Origin: an uncultured Desulfovibrionaceae bacterium
GTDB lineage: Bacteria; Desulfobacterota; Desulfovibrionia; Desulfovibrionales; Desulfovibrionaceae
Direction of reading: 5' to 3'
Assembly (NCBI GenBank): GCA_949299515.1
Contig: CASGAP010000009.1
Location: forward strand, 245,637-309,636
DNA length: 64,000 bases
Shown: positions 60,676-64,000 of the stretch, in pieces
Layout: each line of letters starts with the position of its first letter
Position numbering within the stretch: position 1 is the first letter of the stretch
Made by a program: the position numbers and the translations under genes
Notes under the pieces: generated by a model
What the model saw: only the letters and a program-made list of their open reading frames with translations
The model's database searches: none
Told to the model about the DNA's origin: nothing

Positions 60676-61367
60676 ATGAAAAAAACGATTGCCGTGTTTA
60701 TTGCTTTTGTGTTCTTATCGGTTTTCGCCGCTTATAGTGCAGATTCGGCATATGCGGAGAGTGCCTGGGGAGATCAGATTGTTTATATTACGAGATACGG
60801 TGAAAAATTTCATCGGCAAAACTGCAGAACTCTCGCCAGATCCAAATATATTTATGAGATTACTTTAAAGAAGCTGAAAACAGGGGGTACGGAGCTTGCA
60901 AAGTGTGCAGGCCTTTGCAGGCTGAGCAGAGTATTCGGGAAAAAATGCTGTTTGCATACCGTGCCCGATGTGTGGAAGTAATAGACGGCGATACTCTTCG
61001 GGTTGCGGCGGAGAACGGTGAAGAAGTAAAAATCCGTCTGTACGGCGTTGATTGTCCGGAAAAAGGACAGCTTTTTGGAACTGCCGCAAAAAAAGCCGTG
61101 CAGGATTTGGTGCTGAATAAACAGGTTAATATTGTCGTACATGATACGGATAAATACGGCCGTTCGGTAGCGCTTGTTTACGGAGATGATTTTTCTGTTC
61201 AGGAACAACTGCTGAAGCAGGGGCTTACTTGGGTTTATCCCGAATATTGCAGGATTGCGCTCTGTGACGGGTTTTATCGGCTTGAAGAACAGGCAAGGAT
61301 GTACAGGCCGGCTTGTGGAAATATCCCAATATTCCGCCCTGGCAATGGCGCAGAATGTAGAACATAA
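60676..61367 (+). pseudogene. Secreted thermonuclease-type nuclease, frameshifted at a G5 run
   Basis: The first frame (60676) gives a signal peptide (cleavage near AYAESA) and VYITRYGEKFHRQNCRTL, then drifts. The homologous continuation is in another frame: GACKVCRPLQ, then an SNase domain with VEVIDGDTLRV, IRLYGVDCPE (first catalytic Arg) and DKYGRSVA (second Arg). Adding one G to the GGGGG run at 60883-60887 would join them as TGGYGACKVCRP, so a one-base deletion (or assembly error, or ribosomal slippage) splits the gene. The repaired protein would be about 230 aa: an HxxxC...CxxC module followed by the nuclease. The downstream frame also has an ATG (60903) but lacks a ribosome site. Confidence 0.82.
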
Positions 61368-61478
61368 AACAGATAGTCCGTTGGGCGCCTATATTCTTTT
61401 TTGTTTATTGATAACATATTGATATTTTACGTGATCTATTTATATTTAATAAAAAATAAAAAAAAATGCGTTTTTTGC

Positions 61479-61507
61479 TTGCCAAGAGAAAAAAAATAGC
61501 GTATTTA
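61479..61507 (+). promoter_or_regulatory. Promoter of tRNA-Ser
   Basis: TTGCCA (61479-61484) and TATTTA (61502-61507), spacer 17 bp, 16 bp before the tRNA. The gap 61368-61478 is otherwise AT-rich and empty. Confidence 0.5.
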
Positions 61508-61523
61508 GATTTTCTCTTGAAGC

Positions 61524-61613
61524 GGAGAGGTGTCCGAGATGGCCGAAGGAGCACGATTGGAAATCGTGTGTACTCAAAAGGTACCGGGAGTTCGAATCTC
61601 CCCCTCTCCGCCA
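61524..61613 (+). tRNA. tRNA-Ser (GGA)
   Basis: Acceptor GGAGAGG (61524-61530) pairs with CCTCTCC (61603-61609), discriminator G and encoded CCA. Anticodon stem CACGA/TCGTG with loop TTGGAAA gives GGA at 61559-61561. A long variable arm and GTTCGAATC T loop, as expected for serine tRNAs. Confidence 0.97.
61590..61613 (+). other. Probable attachment site (attL) in the tRNA-Ser 3' end
   Basis: P4-type integrases usually recombine at the T-arm/acceptor end of a tRNA gene, and the integrase gene here starts about 180 bp downstream. No second copy of the tRNA end is inside the window, so the other boundary (attR) would be further right. The exact core is not defined. Confidence 0.4.
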
Positions 61614-61626
61614 GAAATTTCTTCAT

Positions 61627-61661
61627 AAAAGTCCTATGTTTTTCACATAGGGCTTTTTTTT
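61627..61661 (+). terminator. Terminator of tRNA-Ser
   Basis: AAAAGTCCTATG pairs with CATAGGGCTTTT (one wobble), followed by T. Confidence 0.9.
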
Positions 61662-61690
61662 ATTGGTATTATTGGGTTTTGGGTCGGGGG

Positions 61691-61720
61691 CGGCGTATGG
61701 TGCGGTATGGTGGGGTATGT
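61691..61720 (+). repeat. Three tandem 10-bp repeats upstream of the integrase
   Basis: The unit is GTGSGGTATG-like (GCGGCGTATG, GTGCGGTATG, GTGGGGTATG). The last unit runs into the palindrome GTATGTTTACATAC (61715-61728). Helically phased repeats like this suit arm-type binding sites for integrase or an excisionase. Confidence 0.6.
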
Positions 61721-61735
61721 TTACATACGATAAAA

Positions 61736-61789
61736 ATAGGGGTACAAAAGGGGTATAAACTAAACTTGTTTGCAGGAGTGTACCCCTAT
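61736..61789 (+). promoter_or_regulatory. 10-bp inverted repeat enclosing the integrase ribosome site
   Basis: ATAGGGGTAC (61736-61745) and GTACCCCTAT (61780-61789) are perfect complements, ending 1 bp before ATG 61791. The only AGGAG (61774-61778) lies in the loop. It could be an operator or an mRNA hairpin controlling translation. Confidence 0.55.
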
Positions 61790-61790
61790 C

Positions 61791-62952
61791 ATGTCTTTGA
61801 CGGATATTAAGATAAAGAGTTTGAAGCCAAAGGATAAGCCCTATAAGGTTTTTGACGGGGACGGGCTGTATATTTACGTTACCGTGAAAGGCGTTAAGAA
61901 GTGGCGCATTAAATATTACTATAACGGGAAAGACAGCATATACACTGTTGGGGATTATCCTGCTGTTTCGCTGCGGGATGCACGGTCCCGTTTGCTGGAA
62001 GTAAAGGAAATGCTGGCGCAGGGAAAAAATCCTGCGGTTGAAAAGAAGAAGCATACCCCTGTTTCCGGGGGGACGTTCCGTGAGATTGCCGCAGAGTGGG
62101 CTGATAAGCAGACAAACAAGTGGAGCGAAGAGCATAAGCAGACTATTCTGTACAGGCTGGAGCGTTATATTTATGCTCATTTGGGGGCTTTTCGGATTTC
62201 GGAAATAACGGCACCGCAGGTGCTTTTTATTCTTCGTAAATTGGAAGAGCAGGGGAAAAAACGATATTACCAGACGTTTGCTCAGCATAATGTCGCAGGT
62301 GTTTCGCTACGGGGTTGCCTGCGGGTATTGCGTGTCTGACCCGTGCCGTGACCTTCGCGGGGCACTTGCGTATCATAAAAGTACGCCGCGCGCTGCCATT
62401 ACCGATCCGAAAGAAGTGGGGCAGCTTATGCGCAATATTAAAGCTTATCCTGCAGGTACGGTACAGCAGGCCATGTTGTGGAGTGCGTACACCTTTTGTC
62501 GTCCAGTTGAAGTTCGGCAAGCGGAATGGAGTGAGATTGATTTTGATCGCAAATTATGGATTATTCCCGCTGAAAAAATGAAAATGCGGCGGGAACACAG
62601 GGTTCCTTTGTCCAGACAATGTATGCAGATTTTAGAAAATCAGCAGGGATTTGACAGAAAATGGATTTTCCCCAGCGTGCGGAAAGGAAAGTGCCTTTCC
62701 GAAGCGGGTGTATTATCCGCCATACGGTCTATGGGATATGAAAAAGATCAGATGTGTGCGCACGGGTTCCGTGCCATGGCGTCTACCTTGCTGAATGAAT
62801 TGGGATACCGTCCTGATATTATCGAAATAAGCCTTGCACACGGGGACGAGAATAAAGTGCGTGCCGTATACAACCGGGCGGAGTATATGGAAGAGCGGCG
62901 AAAGATGATGCAGGAATGGGCCGATTATCTTGACAGGCTGGCGGAGAAATAA
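61791..62952 (+). pseudogene. int: P4-type tyrosine recombinase/integrase, frameshifted at an A6 run
   Basis: The N-terminal frame from ATG 61791 has the DUF4102 arm-binding domain (KIKSLKPKDKPYKVFDGDG) and a core-binding region up to ILRKLEEQGK, then goes out of frame. The correct continuation (NDITRRLLSIMSQVFRYGV) is in the next frame and runs to 62952 with catalytic residues FCRPVEVRQAEW (Arg), HGFRAMAS (His-x-x-Arg) and a final Tyr (VYNRAEY). Removing one A from the A6 run at 62256-62261 restores one reading frame of about 386 aa. So the gene is broken by a one-base insertion, unless slippage rescues it or the base is a sequencing error. Confidence 0.85.
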
Positions 62953-62979
62953 AAAAGCCCCTGATTGGGGCTTTGTTTT
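62953..62979. terminator. Bidirectional terminator between int and brnA
   Basis: AAAAGCCCC and GGGGCTTTGTTTT around TGATT. It serves the plus-strand integrase and overlaps the brnA stop on the minus strand. Confidence 0.8.
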
Positions 62980-63202
62980 ATGCTGTTTTTTCTTTTATGC
63001 AGTTTGAAATCCAAACTTTTATTAATGATTGTCTTGTTATTCCTATGCGTTTTGCTTCGCTGTCAATTTCTTCAACCATCCATGACGGAAAATCAATGTT
63101 TACCCGTTTTACTTTATTGGGGCGAGAAGCGTTTGACAGGTCGGCATACGGAATAACGCTTTCTCCGTTGTCAAAAAGTTCGTCAAATTCAGTCGCTTTC
63201 AT
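62978..63202 (-). CDS. brnA: BrnA-family antitoxin
   Basis: 74 aa. VKRVNIDFPSWMVEEIDSEAKRIGITRQSLIKVWI is split over residues ~32-66 and forms the ribbon-helix-helix DNA-binding domain of BrnA/CopG antitoxins. The N-terminal half wraps the toxin. It overlaps brnT by 14 bp. It should neutralise BrnT and repress the operon. Confidence 0.88.
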   Translation of the reverse strand: MKATEFDELFDNGESVIPYADLSNASRPNKVKRVNIDFPSWMVEEIDSEAKRIGITRQSLIKVWISNCIKEKTA

Positions 63203-63452
63203 ATTGTTTTTCCTCGTCTTTGTGTGAACGTCTTACAGAAATAATGCGAATATTGTCATTTCTGCAGGTGACAATTGCAGTCCACATTTTATTGTTCATT
63301 TTTCCAATATAGGCATACCGCTTTTCATCGGAAAAGTTTAAAGGCAGGGCAAGCAGATTTTCGTCTTCAAAAAGCTGTTTGGCTTCTTCAAAGTCTATTC
63401 CGTGTTTGTTTTTGTTACGTATGCTTTTATTAGGGTCATATTCAAATTTCAT
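63189..63452 (-). CDS. brnT: BrnT-family ribonuclease toxin
   Basis: 87 aa. MKFEYDPNKSIRNKNKHGI (FExDPxK...NxxKHG), DFEEAKQLFED and the C-terminal IRIISVRRSHKDEEKQYE match BrnT, a RelE-fold RNase that stalls growth. Toxin precedes antitoxin, the usual brnTA order. There is no Shine-Dalgarno sequence before the ATG, and a promoter -10 sits only 6 bp upstream, so the mRNA may be leaderless. Confidence 0.88.
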   Translation of the reverse strand: MKFEYDPNKSIRNKNKHGIDFEEAKQLFEDENLLALPLNFSDEKRYAYIGKMNNKMWTAIVTCRNDNIRIISVRRSHKDEEKQYESD

Positions 63453-63458
63453 ATAAAA

Positions 63459-63487
63459 AATATACTGTTTTTATCCTTTTTTGTAAA
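63459..63487 (-). promoter_or_regulatory. brnTA promoter
   Basis: On the minus strand TTTACA (63487-63482) and TATATT (63464-63459), spacer 17 bp, with the -10 ending 6 bp before the brnT ATG. Confidence 0.6.
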
Positions 63488-63577
63488 GAATAATTTACAT
63501 ATCCAGAATTTTAGCGGTATGGCGCAGGGTTTGTATTTTATATTGATATTTTTTTGATTAGGGAAAGGTTTAGTTGA

Positions 63578-63805
63578 TTAGTGAAATTTTAAGAAACTCT
63601 GTTTTTTTATGTTTTGTTTTCTCAAATTCCATAATTTTGTTTCGGACCATGTAAATTCTTCGCACGGTTCTTCTCTGCTGTTAGTCATATTTTCGCATAC
63701 GGTAAAATCGTCACAGTTTTCGCAGACATGGTGCTGATTGTCTTCCGAAATAATTTCACGGATTATGTCCCAGAGTTCTTCGTTCATGGCTATACTTTTT
63801 TTCAA
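63578..63805 (-). CDS. Small Cys-rich hypothetical protein
   Basis: 75 aa (69 aa if it starts at the internal ATG 63787, MNEELWDII). It contains CENCDDFTVCENM and a later CEEF, so a metal-binding knuckle is possible. I do not recognise the family. It is an island gene beside brnTA and an insertion sequence; it may be a real accessory gene or a remnant. Confidence 0.5.
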   Translation of the reverse strand: MKKSIAMNEELWDIIREIISEDNQHHVCENCDDFTVCENMTNSREEPCEEFTWSETKLWNLRKQNIKKQSFLKFH

Positions 63806-63872
63806 ACTTATTCATAAAGTTTGTTTTCCATACTTCTTCTGCAGAAGGGCTTCTTTGTTCTTCGTTTTATAC

Positions 63873-64000
63873 TGCACCCCATTAACAAAAGCTTAAAATT
63901 AAGAGAGTATTGGTTCAACAAAGAGGTACCAAACTATGCAAACAAGAAGACAATGGGACAGCAAGACAAAAGCGAAAATCGTCATGGAAGGGCTTCAGGG
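63873..64000 (+). mobile_element. IS3-family insertion sequence, left end
   Basis: Starts at TGCACCCCATTAACAAAAGC, which has the TG terminus and base pattern of an IS3-family left inverted repeat, about 60 bp before a transposase start. The element runs off the window, so its right end and target duplication cannot be checked. Confidence 0.65.
63936..64000 (+). CDS. IS3-family transposase OrfA, N-terminal fragment
   Basis: Twenty-one codons are visible: MQTRRQWDSKTKAKIVMEGL. This is the usual start of the helix-turn-helix OrfA of IS3-type elements (RRxWxxxxKxKIVxEGL). GAGGT ribosome site about 10 bp upstream. In IS3 elements OrfA is joined to OrfB by programmed frameshifting; that part is outside the window. 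Confidence 0.8.
   Translation, partial: MQTRRQWDSKTKAKIVMEGLQ

Noticed and set aside
60883..60887. G5 run as a phase-variation switch
   Set aside because: Five G is too short for typical slipped-strand phase variation; a simple indel or sequencing error is likelier.
61691..61745. Short phased repeats as a CRISPR array
   Set aside because: Units are only 10 bp, directly abutting, with no spacers and no cas genes nearby.

Overview
The window is a bacterial chromosome segment with about 45% GC and AT-rich intergenic DNA. The gene content points to an anaerobic, flagellated Gram-negative bacterium of the Desulfovibrionaceae type: GlcD/GlcF-type 2-hydroxyacid dehydrogenase, class III ribonucleotide reductase, AdhE, a tungsten aldehyde:ferredoxin oxidoreductase with TupABC and a MoeA fused to a PBP-like domain, PBP1C beside an alpha-2-macroglobulin, and FliD/FliS under a sigma-28 promoter. 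The low GC for this family would suit a gut lineage such as Taurinivorans, but that species-level guess rests on general knowledge and no search was possible.

Layout. 1-8.2 kb: the 3' end of hslV, corA, a glcD-glcF-amrS-smr cluster, glpX and fabD. 8.2-16.4 kb: an envelope-defence pair (alpha-2-macroglobulin and pbpC). 16.4-20 kb: a cobalamin riboswitch controlling an anaerobic ribonucleotide reductase operon, in which a 58-residue protein carrying a canonical glycyl-radical motif lies between the large NrdD and the activase NrdG. 20-27.3 kb: plsY, an ArnT-like glycosyltransferase and an orphan lipoprotein on the minus strand, then a HAD phosphatase and a DUF1848 protein. 27.3-37 kb: a large soluble hybrid PAS histidine kinase, mutM, and fliD-fliS. 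37-44.4 kb: gatB, PBP1A, a small protein, ubiE, two identical tRNA-Leu genes and an amino-acid ABC transporter. 44.5-48.7 kb (minus strand): adhE with a Rex-like operator, and an AGCS sodium:amino-acid symporter.

49-60.5 kb is a coherent tungsten/molybdenum cofactor region. A structured leader (candidate Moco/Tuco riboswitch) precedes an AOR-family oxidoreductase. After a hairpin terminator comes a tightly packed run: moaD-moeB-moaC-moaA-mogA-MOSC-tupA-tupB-tupC-moeA-moeA/PBP. Together these genes can import tungstate, make molybdopterin, insert the metal and supply the AOR enzyme.

60.6-64 kb is accessory DNA: a nuclease gene with a frameshift at a G5 run, a tRNA-Ser gene, a P4-type integrase with a frameshift at an A6 run, a BrnT/BrnA toxin-antitoxin pair, an orphan Cys-rich small gene and the left end of an IS3-family element. 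This looks like the left edge of an island integrated at tRNA-Ser. A family of large palindromic extragenic repeats occurs three times (about 118, 20131 and 26091). Two copies are near-identical in opposite orientations and carry compensatory stem changes. No CRISPR array or rRNA was seen.
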